Assembly (NCBI GenBank): GCA_019828595.1
Contig: JAHQRK010000030.1
Coordinates: forward strand, 1-64,000
Length of the DNA stretch: 64,000 bases
Source of the DNA: Aphanomyces cochlioides
Lineage: Eukaryota; Oomycota; Saprolegniomycetes; Saprolegniales; Verrucalvaceae
Direction: 5' to 3'
Shown here: in pieces, positions 50,101-60,527 of the stretch
Position numbering within the stretch: position 1 is the first letter of the stretch
Layout of the letters: each line of letters begins with the position of its first letter
Notes under the pieces: model-generated
What the model saw: only the letters and a program-made list of their open reading frames with translations
The model's database searches: none
Told to the model about the DNA's origin: nothing
Translations under genes and position numbers: made by a program

Positions 50101-51130
50101 CACGCTTCGAAACCATCGCGACTGGTACAGACACCTTGCTTGGAGGGGCGTACATTGCTTGGAAGACTTCTTGACGCCAGCAAGAACGTGGCCAACCTAC
50201 GAAGAGTTTCGCGAGTCAATGGAGGATCATTTGGACCATTTTGTCGAGGAATTACCCGTGCCGACGTCCTTCAGATACTTCTACAAGTTGGTGACACTAA
50301 TTGCAACGAATGTTTGGACTCAGGCCAACAAGCAGCTCGACGCACCGGTTGATAACGACCTTACGCCTCAAATGGTGATTTCAGGTCGACAAGGAGACAC
50401 CGACGTACCATTCAACTCATGGACAACCAAAGTAATCAAGCGAGTGAGTTTTCACGCTCCCATGTTGACGCGACCTCATCCCTTGCGTTCCAACACACGT
50501 GAGAATCATACCAAAGTCGCCAATTACCTTTCAACCTTCGTAAAGCCCTTTTCAAGTCTTGTGACGCCGGTCCAAGCAGACCTTTGGACAAGAATTCTCT
50601 ACGATATGATCCCAGTGGGTGATAAGTTCAAGTACAAAGAGGCCACTGACCCGAGTGCACTCCGATGTGGTTATCCCAACTGCTTTGCGCGTGAAACCCG
50701 CCAGCACTTGTTCTTGGACTGCCCAGTTACTTGTCGTGTGTGGCTACAGCATCGTGAGGCATGGAGTATATTTGGCGTTCGCTTTACCTGGGACTGGATT
50801 ACCAACATCGATGCCTTCCAAGTCGCTCAGCGGTGGCAACGATATCGAAACGTTCTCCATCGTCTTTGGTTTATGCTGGTTTGCAGCATTCTTCATCTCC
50901 TATGGACACATCGCAACAAAGTTAAATTTGATACAACCAAGCCACCTTACTTGCCTGGGTTGAACGATGTTGCCTTGACATTTTGGGCGTCCAATGTTCG
51001 CCGATGGCTTCGAATGAATCAAGACCCAGCAACCTCTCAACAAACCATGGCGACTCTTGGTTTGCTGAGCCAACGCAGTTCGTACCGGAGATTCTTGGAC
51101 AAACATCCAGCCATCTTCAAGTTGACTTGA
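47102..51130 (+). CDS. LINE B3 ORF2: endonuclease and reverse transcriptase, no ATG upstream of first motif
   Basis: About 1342 residues. The coordinate used is a TTG; the first in-frame ATG (47168) lies after the first catalytic motif ANINGL, so it cannot be the true start. I find no ATG in this frame between the ORF1 stop and 47102, and the frame stays open back into the end of ORF1. Endonuclease motifs: QETK, NVYAP, MGDFN, RLDYIF and TDHMWH. RT motifs: YRPIALIPVEVK, FLDFEKAYD (near 603), GVKQGDPLS and FADD (near 705). A Cys/His finger lies near 1188. Initiation at a non-AUG codon or a +1/-1 shift from ORF1 would explain the layout; a one-base sequence error is the dull alternative. Confidence 0.88.
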   Translation: MSIVTANINGLARDNGNQLVNSMISRHEIIALQETKFASEKMFSTFKFHLDHALGHKNYFIAANDHRLHGEELEQYRSGGVAMVFHHTIPGFDSLQHERQYDVEDRYMVVSSMWGEDPIYYHNVYAPVVDSERDAFFEALPRNFPMGSKHVVMGDFNLPMDRTLDSRGSTNSNHQVNRQSCFAWLQELDVVDAWRYFNPTKCVYSSPKRLNRLDYIFLNSALCRMYSTGEYFEPTANTDHMWHKVELQPVQTTRVKSYWKLPKELLTIQEVREAIVSEARDLLERLKVSDRPGVLWTQWQRRTKRFLQKYHARIITSQRNALQEAKILWLQAQLKHHRGRLTEAALNTAKAQYETKTRDLKQHQADLSFDFHATKNEAPTSHFFRKPRARQFSIPIVDCYDEHGNVTAIPEEIHAAFTRHWSAVMSEGDFQPTSQHAKDQFLTVLERHLPQDDSDMLDAPLTTEELAQSIKTMNPHKSPGIDGFSAGFYQLHPTLFGEILSIVFNHQLQQGIMLESQRWSAISLLFKGGDRRNPANYRPIALIPVEVKVLSRALAYRMSQVLPAIIQPGQNGFVKGRRIHDHVIFLQDLQHHCTTFNQEAYAMFLDFEKAYDRVNHEFMFAVLKKFNVGDQFIDWVKLLYNQTQVSLNINGRLTDPFYPSRGVKQGDPLSSMLFVLTIEPLAQMLRNHPEYGYAFSDSGIASVLLFADDTTLISSSVGDLEAQLELVDEFCRHSGAKLNRNKSKVLTLDNTQSVFEHPRLTMVPSGRPIKYLGIELGHKLDPMLQINAITDKFYKSFTTWACRARTLKGRRLLVSTMILSQLWHYTMVLPIPNHTVQKWQSMVNKFVLSRRTHAQDKYLALAPSGLLHDSKTGFKVPHIASVIRKQRITRLQLLVQTNQDNPELWALLPADRLKRCMYPYSRATTWDFMLYNPSANNKLVQRDLISPLWNDIWKHWSQIPLTNKTPHEPTLNQMTQMPLWLSSHPLFQVPGRDGMSSLAVTLRNHRDWYRHLAWRGVHCLEDFLTPARTWPTYEEFRESMEDHLDHFVEELPVPTSFRYFYKLVTLIATNVWTQANKQLDAPVDNDLTPQMVISGRQGDTDVPFNSWTTKVIKRVSFHAPMLTRPHPLRSNTRENHTKVANYLSTFVKPFSSLVTPVQADLWTRILYDMIPVGDKFKYKEATDPSALRCGYPNCFARETRQHLFLDCPVTCRVWLQHREAWSIFGVRFTWDWITNIDAFQVAQRWQRYRNVLHRLWFMLVCSILHLLWTHRNKVKFDTTKPPYLPGLNDVALTFWASNVRRWLRMNQDPATSQQTMATLGLLSQRSSYRRFLDKHPAIFKLT

Positions 51131-53087
51131 TGTTGAGTACTGTCCTGGACAAGTCATCTACAAGACAAGTTAGAAACATGTATGACTTTTTGACAACTTA
51201 CTTGAAAGTGACTCCAAATTTTGAAGTCAAATGCGGCCAAGTTTGAAAGTCAACTACAAAAAACAAGAAACATCGGCAATTCAAGTGTGAATTACGGAAT
51301 TAAAGTTTTGGGCAGCGCTTCGCATAAAATCAGCGAGCTTTTTTGCGGCGACTTGGAGATTTCAAGCGACCTTCGCGAAATCCAAGTGCCAACGGCGGCA
51401 AAGTCAAGCAAAAAACCGCCCGTAGCTGCGCTCGTGGGCTGACTTCCACGTTTCTTCACGCTTTTCTTCAACGCCAACAGTGCCAACAAACGCAACGCCA
51501 AAATTCGCCGCCATGGCCAACAAACGCAACGCAAAAAAAAATCACTCGATCGCTCGCCAACCTACGCAAACAAGTCATCAAAGCAACAAGAGCCCAACCG
51601 CCTTTTTCGAAGAAGTCTTCACTTGGACGCTACCCCCGGGGGCTCCATCAAAGGAGTTTAGGAAATCAGGAAAAAGGGACACCCAGATCGAAAGGCCAAA
51701 GGCCACATCAAAGGCACAAGTGCCACAAAAGGGACAACCAAGAGACAAACCCAAAGCACTCGACTCATATCCACGGACACGGACTGACCAGGTCCTTCGC
51801 CCCGCGTCAGTGCATGAAGGGGGTCAGCCAACAATGCACCTTCGCGGAACGGTCCGTCTCAACAAGCCAAGGCTGTCAAAGTCTTCGCGCTTTCTTCCTT
51901 GAACGCCTTGGACGCCGTCTTCACCAAGAGCAAGCCGAATCAAAACGCGAGTCGAAAGACTTGTGAGGCCCTGCGTCCCGACACCATCGAAGGAACGGAG
52001 ATTTGACTCCTCACGTTTCGCTCCAGCCGCTCTTGGGTCTTGAACGCCTTGCTTGAACGCCTTCCTTGAGCCAGTCGCCTTCTTCAACCAACGCGTGTCG
52101 CAGCGCACCCAACGCGTTTCGCACCCACGGACAACAATCGCGGCAACATCCGGCAGCGGCACGACGACAAAGCAGCGGCAAGGGCACGACAACACAGCAG
52201 CAGCAGCAACGACAGAAGCATCACGGCACCACAGCGACAACGGCGACAGCTCGCAGCGGGAACGACGACAAACGCAGCAGGACGCAGACACAGCACAGCA
52301 CGCAGACACGACACAGCAAGCGGCAACGAAGACAGCACAGCCACAGCAAGGCCACAGCAGACACGGACAACAACGGCAGCCACGGCACGACAACAGAGGG
52401 ACAGCATCACGGCAGCGAGGAAATCGAAAAATGACTCCAAACCAAACTTCAAATCCCCAAGGAAGTTCTCAGCCACTCAAAATTTTCAAGTCCGACAAGA
52501 AAAAATCCAGTGAAACTTCTCAACCAAGACCATACAAAGACCAAGATACGATCGTCGACTCAACAACATGCGACATCAAGGCACCCATGACGACTGCACA
52601 ATCGACGGTGACAAGCCAACAATCAACGACGATGTCACGCTGCGACAAGAAAAATCCAGTGGAAGATTAGTTCACACATCATCTGGTGCCCATGGCCCCG
52701 TACAAGATTAGTCAAAGACAACATGTGGACGTTCTGAAGCCAGTCCAAGATTACTCCGCACCCATCTGACGTCGAAGACAAGACAAGTCTGTCCCATGTC
52801 CACATCACCCAAGACCATCCATGTTGTTACACGACATGAAGACCACGATCGACAGCACATGCGACGTGTCAAGATGCCAACTTTTACCTGTATCAACTGA
52901 TACAACAAAAATCAAATTTCAAGAGGTAAATCTGCCTGCGTTCAAATCTACAACAAAAATCAAATTTCAAGAGGTAAATCTGCCTGCGTTCAAATCTCAC
53001 AAGTACCAATATTATTCACTCAAGAGTGATTAATGACGGTCATTATTATTTAGCGTATAATTAAATTTAATATACGCGATTGTACAC
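51131..53087 (+). other. LINE B3 3' UTR
   Basis: 1957 bp without a convincing gene. Open frames at 51343-51966 and 52053-52670 are low-complexity, rich in CAG/ACG and Ser/Gln/Arg codons, and lack domains. A 48 bp tandem duplication lies at 52901-52948 and 52949-52996. The end carries the hairpin GCGTATA/TATACGC (53053-53077), whose 3' arm holds TTAATATAC (53067-53075), 12 bases from the element's end. Confidence 0.7.
52901..52996 (+). repeat. 48 bp tandem duplication in B3 3' UTR
   Basis: Two adjacent identical 48 bp copies (start TACAACAAAAATC). No function is apparent. Confidence 0.9.
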
Positions 53088-53101
53088 TGAGCTACATCCC
53101 C
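53088..53101 (-). repeat. LINE B target duplication, right copy (tRNA-Ala nt 1-14)
   Basis: Only 14 bases of the tRNA-Ala 5' end remain here, joined to the normal spacer. The rest of this gene lies 16.5 kb to the left at 36591-36633. Matching copies are at 36620-36633, 43963-43976 and 44390-44403. Confidence 0.93.
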
Positions 53102-53787
53102 TTTTTACTGTTCTTTTGTGTCTGTGCATCAAGTCCGCCAAATCGTCCACTTTCTTGTTCTTGTCTGTACAAGGATAGATTGTGACGACCCTTTTGCAAC
53201 CAGGCATTCGTCGTGTCTACGGGATACTTGTATGCCAAAATGTCCCGTGGAGACTGTCGATTTCTTGTCGGCTTGTTGGAGAACTCGTTGGTGTGGATGA
53301 AGCTGTTGCAAACCCGTTTTTTGACAGTACGTCGATTTCTGGTCGTCTTTTTTTGGTATCTGAGGGTGTGAATCGATAGAGCTTTTCAAAAGCAAGAGTT
53401 TGCAAGTAGTTTGAGGTCAATCGGAGCAATATTGCAAAAGTTATGAGCAAAAAACGATTTCGACCGATGGGACACGAACCGTTCACACCAAAAAGTGTCA
53501 AGCGATTGACAACAAAAGAGATGTTTTCTATCCTTCTTTATCCATGTGACGCGACCACAAACACCATTCAAAGTGCTGTACACATTCTGGTTCAACCATT
53601 TCATTGCACATCGACCAAGTGATTCCAAGAAATATACTGTTCAAAGTCTAACTGTTATATTTTCCATTGTGGACAGTGTATACTTGTCAAGTTGAATACA
53701 GATAATGTTGGAAAAGAAGTGTCCTACAGAGGTGAAAAGGAGATCGCGTGAAAGAGTAGTGTCCTGAATAGAAAGAAGCTAAAAAGA
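53102..53787. other. tRNA-unit spacer after the LINE B cluster
   Basis: 686 bp, same spacer as in the array; no gene seen. The T5 stop of tRNA-His is at 53781-53785. Confidence 0.8.
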
Positions 53788-53859
53788 TGCGCCTGCCGGG
53801 AGTCGAACCCGGGATGTCACGGCCACAACGTGAAGTACTGACCACTATACTACAGACGC
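53788..53859 (-). tRNA. tRNA-His(GTG)
   Basis: Identical to the reference copy at 8731-8802. Confidence 0.96.
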
Positions 53860-53860
53860 C

Positions 53861-53906
53861 TGGAGAAGCAGGGTATCGATCCCTGTACCTCCCGCATGCT
53901 AAGCGG
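53861..53906 (-). pseudogene. tRNA-Ala(AGC) 3' part, interrupted by LINE A copy A4
   Basis: Nucleotides 28-73; duplication 53891-53906; partner 63135-63177. Confidence 0.92.
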
Positions 53907-56342
53907 TTAACTGAGTATATTAAAGAATTAATATGGCCCAAAAGGGCCGCAAACTAGACTTTCGATTTTGGCTTCATAGGTCGCATAATAAATATGTGTT
54001 GCGAAATGTGACCTTGGAAGGTTCTTGTGGAAAATCGTCCAGTGTTGCTTAACCGAAATAGACTTGGGTGTGGGGTAATTTGGAGGAACCATGGCAGAAA
54101 GAAAATGTTGCATGGCGATTCAGGCTGTGAAAAAATTCAACAGTATAGAGAAGAGCCATACAAGCAACTTTCTTTTCATGACCATCTTGATCCGAGTTGG
54201 TGGTGGCGAGATACGAGGCAATTTCGGGTTGACTGTGGAGGACTTGAAAATTTGTATACAAAAGTCTTGATAAAAATTCCAAGTGGAGGTACGCAGTGAA
54301 AAAGGCCAAGTAAATAAAAGCTTGAGTTGGGGTCGATCCATGAATAAATAAATCGACAGGAGAGGAAGGCCAAAAATTGACAAAAGGGTCGAAACAGAGT
54401 AAAATCAGGCCCAAGGAAAATAAATTGGCAAGAGGTAGTAGCCCAAAAAATCCAAAAAGGTCGTGGCCAATTTAATTCGACCTCAGGAGGCCGAATTAAA
54501 TCGCTGGAACCATGGGAAAAGCTGGGTTTGAGAGAAAAGACCATCCAAAATAAAATGTTCTTGGACGATTTGACCAGCCAAAAAAATCAACGAGGTCGGT
54601 CGTTCCATGACAAGCAAAGTTGATTTCAGGAGCGTCTTCATCGGAGTTGATGGTGGCGAGATAGAGGGAAAATCCCTTGTGGGTTGGGCTTTTGGGGTAA
54701 ACCTCCCAAAAATAATAAAAAGGGTAAAATATTTGGGAGGAGCCATTTTGACATGCGCCATGCGCGGATAGGTCTCGAGCGCGAGCATCGTCGGAGCTGG
54801 ATTTCGAACGGCGCCGCGGTGCATGGAGCCACTTGGCAGAATCGTAGCGACGATACGTACGAAGGATAGCGCACCATTAGAATCGCCATAGGTAGTGTGT
54901 AGCGGGAGAGCGCTAGCCAAAACCAGTGTTTTTTCCAATCGGGCGTCTCGGCGGCCAAATTTGAAGGAGTCATAACTTCCGAACGGCTATGAGATAGATA
55001 GCCATACTTGGTGTCCTCCATCAATGGAGGCTAGCGGTGGATGCACCATATTAATCGGTGCATATAGAGTCGTGTAGCTGAAATGAGCTACGATGGTCGT
55101 TTTGGAGCCTTATCGGCTCAAAATGGTTTGGAATCGGAAGTTGGGTTCCTGTGCTGCTATCATGGTGCTTGATAGCTCAAATCCATCGCGAGGACATTCT
55201 CGAGCCTCTCCAACTCTAAGTTGGGCGATCGGAGTTGATTTGCGTTCAGGAGCCATTCCGATGAGTTTTAGCCATTTCACCAAAAGTTGTCGGGGCGACG
55301 GCAAGTAGGTTCCAGGGCTTCAATCATCGCTCTTGATGGCTTAAAACACTCGTCTAGCCATGATAGGATGGAAAAGAGTCATAGCCGGTCGATTGGAAAT
55401 GATTTGCGACCTGTAGCCGACTTAAGGTTTTGTAGCCGGTGGATAGGGGCGGTTGACATTTTGGATTGAGGATTGCGAGCAAACCAGGATGTTTCAGGGC
55501 GTTCTAACGCTTTGGCTAGTCGTAATAAGTGGTGGAGCCACCCACTAGACCCCTAGATGTCACTCGGTGACCGTAGGGAAAGCGTTCGAGTTGTCCTGGT
55601 GTTTCACCGGTTTGGGTGACAGTCCAAAATGGGTTCGTGGTTTTGAACCATAGATCTGCAATATGTGCTAGTTGGTGTCGGCATAGAGCTCGATTCAACT
55701 GAGATAACAAGCCACTAAACGTAGAAATCCACGCAGTAGGTCGAGAGAAATTTCACTTTTGGTGACGGGTTGAAACCGGTTCAAAATGGGTGTCACCGGG
55801 TCGAATTTCCTTTCGAATTTTGTTTCGCGAGTTTGGCGAGGTTTGAGCACTCGCAAACTGGCACATCTTGAGGAGGAGACATGGGAGAATCTTTTAGGCA
55901 CCGTGGCGCAATTTTCCCGAACAAAAAGTGTGCACTCGATTTTGAGATTTCGCCCCCAGGGGGAGACGTCGTAACAATTTTCAAAGTGTTGTTGTGAGAG
56001 AACCACTGCACTTTTTTGCAATCTAACGCTTGCGTTTGTCTGCTTGGGATGTCTAGCAACCCTGAAGACCATTAGAATGTCTGAAATGATCGTCAGAGCA
56101 ATGCCAGAGTTGTCGATAGTTTTGCCATTTTGGGTGAACGGATAAAGTCAAGTCGATTTTGTGAACGACTCGGCATGAGATAAAGTTACTTGGTGTGTCC
56201 ATAGAGCTCTGTTAGCTGGGGCTAACGAGCCATCAAACGCATGAAAAGGCCAAGTGGGTCGCGAGAAAATCCACTTTGAGTTTTCCCATTGGTTTGGGTG
56301 ACTTAGGTGAATTTCTTCAAAGGTTGCAATATAACATGCCTT
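53907..56342 (-). other. LINE A 3' UTR (A4)
   Basis: 2436 bp, as in A2 and A3; no gene seen. Confidence 0.7.
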
Positions 56343-59300
56343 TTAAGGTTCCAAGGTCTCGTTTTGAGATTGTGGTAAGATTTGGGCAGAGAACCACTCA
56401 TTCTGGTGCAAACTATGAAGCACCGATGTCAAGGAAGCCTTCGTGGAGTCGTCCAAGGAGGCTCGATTGACTTGGTACAGATGCCGCTTTATAATGTGTC
56501 CTGCTAAGCTGGATATCGTCATAGGTGTTTTGTTAGGTAAATCTGGACGGTAAATCCGGTCGCACCGAGTTTTCCATATTGTATACCAAATACAAGATAA
56601 AAAAATTGGCCACAGCAAATTAAATCCAGCTTGGAGGTCTTTGTCTTGGAGTGCTATAGGAGAGAAGAATATTTTTTCCATGGTAGTTGGCCAAGTAAAG
56701 TTAAGGGATCTGGCCATGGATTTAAATGGACTCCAACATGCTCGAGTATATGGACAGTCCAAGGTGAAATGTTTATACGTCTCCACTTCATGACAGAAAA
56801 TACAAGTGTTCGGGATATCGTCCGAGTACTTGAATTTGTATCGGAGAGGTAAGGCTCGTATAAGCAGTCGATATATGAAAGCACTATACGTTGGCAGAAT
56901 AAATTTGGGCTGCCTGTAGAATGCGACCACTTTAATATTTTCCTTGTGGGCATAAAAATCCGAGGGTACCAATAAATGCGCTGTGGGTAAAACCTCCTGA
57001 GCTGATTTGGATTTAAATTCATGAGTTAAATCATCCAAGGTGGCATCAATAAAGGGTAAAAAGCCATCTTTAAAATTTCCAGCCCAAGTAATTTCGGTAG
57101 CCGTTTGCCGATAAGGTGTAGGCTGACGAAAATTAATTTCTGTGTCCTCGGGTGGAGATGGAAGGATAGACTTAAGTCTCCCGTGTAGAGCATACCACCA
57201 TTTATGATCGGGAGTGGCTAAATGGCGTCTTGAGCATTGAGATTTAATCCAATCTAACAGGATTTTCCGATCCATAAGATTGCCATTTTCATCGAGTAGG
57301 TGGCGAACATGGGTAAAATTTAATTTTGCCAGTGATACAGCATAATCATAAGTCTTTGGATAGCAGTGTTCAAAGACAGTTTTCTCCAAGGGTAAGAATT
57401 GATTGTGCCAAAGTGGAAAATTTCCATCGACTTGAACTGTGGGAAATTTAAGTGGGGTTGGAGATAAGGATAACCATAGTCGAGTAAATGCTGACCAGAG
57501 AGGTGGAACCTTATCTTGGTGGGATATGGCTTTGTACATACTAGAGTGTGGACTCATGAAAAGGAGATCAAAAAATTTCCCCATGGACTGAAGGCTCTGG
57601 AGAGTAAATATTCTCCAATGGATAGCCATGCTGGCAATTTCGTTTGACCATACGAGTTGTGAGGTGGTGCTAGGAGTAGCTTGAAGCATTTAAAGGTCAT
57701 GACCCGGTGTAGTTTTGACCACCAGTGGGTAGACGATTTAAATCCGAGACCACCTTGTGCTTTTGGAAGGAAAATAATGTCCGAGTTGAATTGATGCAAA
57801 TAACGTTGAGTCGAATATGGATCAATTGTATCGCCGTGAATAAATTGCTTGGCGACCTTGTCGAATAGTTTGGCATATTCTTTGTCGATCGGAATAAATT
57901 GGAGTTGATACCAGAGCACAGGAAAACAAATTGACCTTAGGATTGTCACTTTTCCGGGTAGGGTTCGTGCTCGATAAGACCATAGTTGTGTTCTTGAGAC
58001 CAATTTCTCCAATAGCGAATTTAAACGTGTTGTGGCTGTGATGTTGGGAGAAATTAAAAGGCCCAACGATTTAGCAGGTTTGTCATCAGTAATAGCCAAA
58101 GGTGCCAGGTCTGGAGGTAAATTGGCATGGGTTAATAATTCTGTCTTGGAGAGATTTAACTTGAAACCAGAGATATCACAGAATTTTTTGACGATGTCGA
58201 GTTGGAGTTGCAACGTCGATGTATTTTTGGAGTACAATTGGGAGTCGTCTGCATAATAGCTCCCGGTGTGAGTGTGATGACCAATTCGTATGCCCAAATC
58301 TTTTCTCTTGCGTATGGCTAAACACATAGGTTCTAGCGCCAAGACAAATAAAAGAGGTGATAATGGGTCGCCTTGTAAAACACCACGTTGGATCTTAAAT
58401 GGGTTGGATAAATGTCCATTGACAATAATTCGTCCACGACGATTTGAATAAAGCACTTTGACCATGTTGAGAAAGGACGGTGGAAAATTAAATTCCTTCA
58501 GGGTTGCCAATAAATAGGAATGGTTGACCCTATCAAAGGCTTTTTCAAAGTCCAAGAGGGCCACAATAGACTCGGAGGAATAAAACTTCATAAAGTGATT
58601 CAGGTCTTCCAAGCGCAGTAAATTGGTTTGGATTGATCGACCACGAATAAAACCTGTTTGATCCGGGTGGACTATCGACTGAATGATTCTCTGCATTCGT
58701 TCTGCAAGGACCATTGTGAGGATTTTCACGTCGATATTGACCAAACTGATGGGACGGTAATTTTTTGGGAGTAGTTTGTCGTCCTTTTTGTACAGCAGTA
58801 CAATTAAACTTGTCAATTGGGAGGGTGCCAAGTTGGAGTGAGAGTTGATTTGGTAATAGTATAGCATTTCCAAAGCCAGGGACCATTCATGGGGAAACAT
58901 TTTCAAAATTTCGTAGGGCAGTGAATTTGGCCCAGGAGTTGAATTCCGTTTGGAGTGTTTAATGGCAAAATAAAATTCGTTTGCCGTGAGAGGAGCCCCA
59001 ATAAATCTCTTGTCGTCGATATTGAGTCGGCGAGATATCAGAGTTTTTAAATACTTGGCCATTCTTTCCTTGTCAACTGCCTCATGGTCGCCATACAGGT
59101 CAGAATAAAACTCGTGGAGTGTCGAGGAAATTGATTGTTGATCAGAAGCAATATTTCCATTGGACATTTTGAGTGCCTTGAAGGGAGATTTTTGTAAAGG
59201 GATTGTGCGAGGTGGCTTCAGGTGAAATTTGGTACACCTTTCCGCTTTCTCGAGATGAGTTTGCATAGCAGTATCTTCCCGTAGGACTTTTTTCCTGTCA

Positions 59301-60427
59301 TGATATTCATGTATGGCAGCTTGAATTGTTTTGATACGTGCCATCAAGGACGCACATGGGGCGTTTTGGTAATCCCGAATCAATAAAGCCAAATCCATAG
59401 ATAATTTCTTGAGAGGCCTTTGTTGATTTTCGACCAACTCGTCGTGTAGGTATTTTAATTGATTTCGCATGTTGGTGATCATGGTGTCGAAATGTAGACC
59501 AACATTTGAGTTTAATTGGGTCTTGGTAAGGAAGGTTTCAAGTTGACGAGAGATAATTAATTTGGCCTTGTCATTGTTGAGAACCCATTGTGGTGTTTTC
59601 CATGGACCAGGTCCCATTGATACTGATGGACGTTTGGTCAATAATTTGCAGGGAGTGTGGTCAGCATGAGGAATTGGTTCCAGGTGACGAAATTTCAGAT
59701 GACGTAGGGATGCCATAGCAGATGAGATGAAAATATAGTCAAGCCGATTGACAAATTTTGGACTTGTGAAAGCACGTTTCAGTGGATTTTGTTGACGGAA
59801 AATGTCAACGAGGTGTAAATCTTGTAGCCATAGGTTGAGTTCATATGAGCCATGGGTCGCATGAGTCGAAGGACGGCATGAATCTAATGTTGGGGAGAAA
59901 ATAACGTTAAAGTCGCCACCAACAATATGAAAAGCTTCGGGTGGAAAATCGCGAGGCAGATCATTAAAAAAATCCACACGGTCGTGATAGTCGTACGGAG
60001 CATAGATGTTGTGAATAAAAACCGGGATATTGTCCAGAGTGGCCGATATAAGTAAATAACGACCACGGAGGAGAGGTTTGTCCCAAGAGTGGTTTAAATT
60101 GGTGCAATTGTCCAGAGGGCAGTCAGGATGAATAAATGTAGCAAGGCCTCCAGTAGGATGAGAGGTATGGCTGATGGAATAAATTGGCTCCTCGTAGAAG
60201 AAAGTGCCTTGTTGGTTGGTATGTTTTTTCCAGTAGAAATTGATTTTGCCATGGTCGCTGGGGTAAGGCAGTCGAGTTTCTTGGATAAGTGAGATAGAGT
60301 TTTTGAGGAGAAAGTTCTTGAGAAGGTGGTGGAAAGAGTTGGAGAGACCATTTGTGTTGAGAGAAAACAAGCTAATATCCCAGTCGATAATGGCTTGTGG
60401 TAGCGCGTTAATTGTGGTCACGGTCAT
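56343..60427 (-). pseudogene. LINE A ORF2, one frameshift (A4)
   Basis: It starts at the ATG at 60427 and is open through endonuclease and RT (957 residues to 57554). A T is missing near 57570 (ATCAAAAAATTT where other copies read ATCATAAAAATTT), shifting the last third, which carries the Cys/His finger, into another frame (open 57689-56343). The catalytic domains would survive in a truncated product. Confidence 0.88.
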
Positions 60428-60527
60428 GATTAATATTTGGGTTTTGATTTTTTGACTTCAAGTCGTTGTGTTGGTTTGGGTCGGGGTGTGGTGATTGTGG
60501 TTTTAATTGATTTTGTGTGTTGGCGAG

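Larger units (their letters stand above)
44404..53087 (+). mobile_element. LINE B3, full length (8.7 kb)
   Basis: It is bounded by TGAGCTACATCCCC at 44390-44403 and 53088-53101. It has a 63-base leader, ORF1, ORF2 and a 1957 bp 3' UTR. It is related to B1 in plan and in ORF2 motifs but clearly diverged, so the two are different families sharing one target. The 3' UTR is an order of magnitude longer than B1's. Confidence 0.94.

Noticed and set aside
52053..52670. 205-codon ORF in the B3 3' UTR
   Set aside because: It is low-complexity, CAG/ACG-rich sequence with equally long open frames on the other strand; nothing supports translation.
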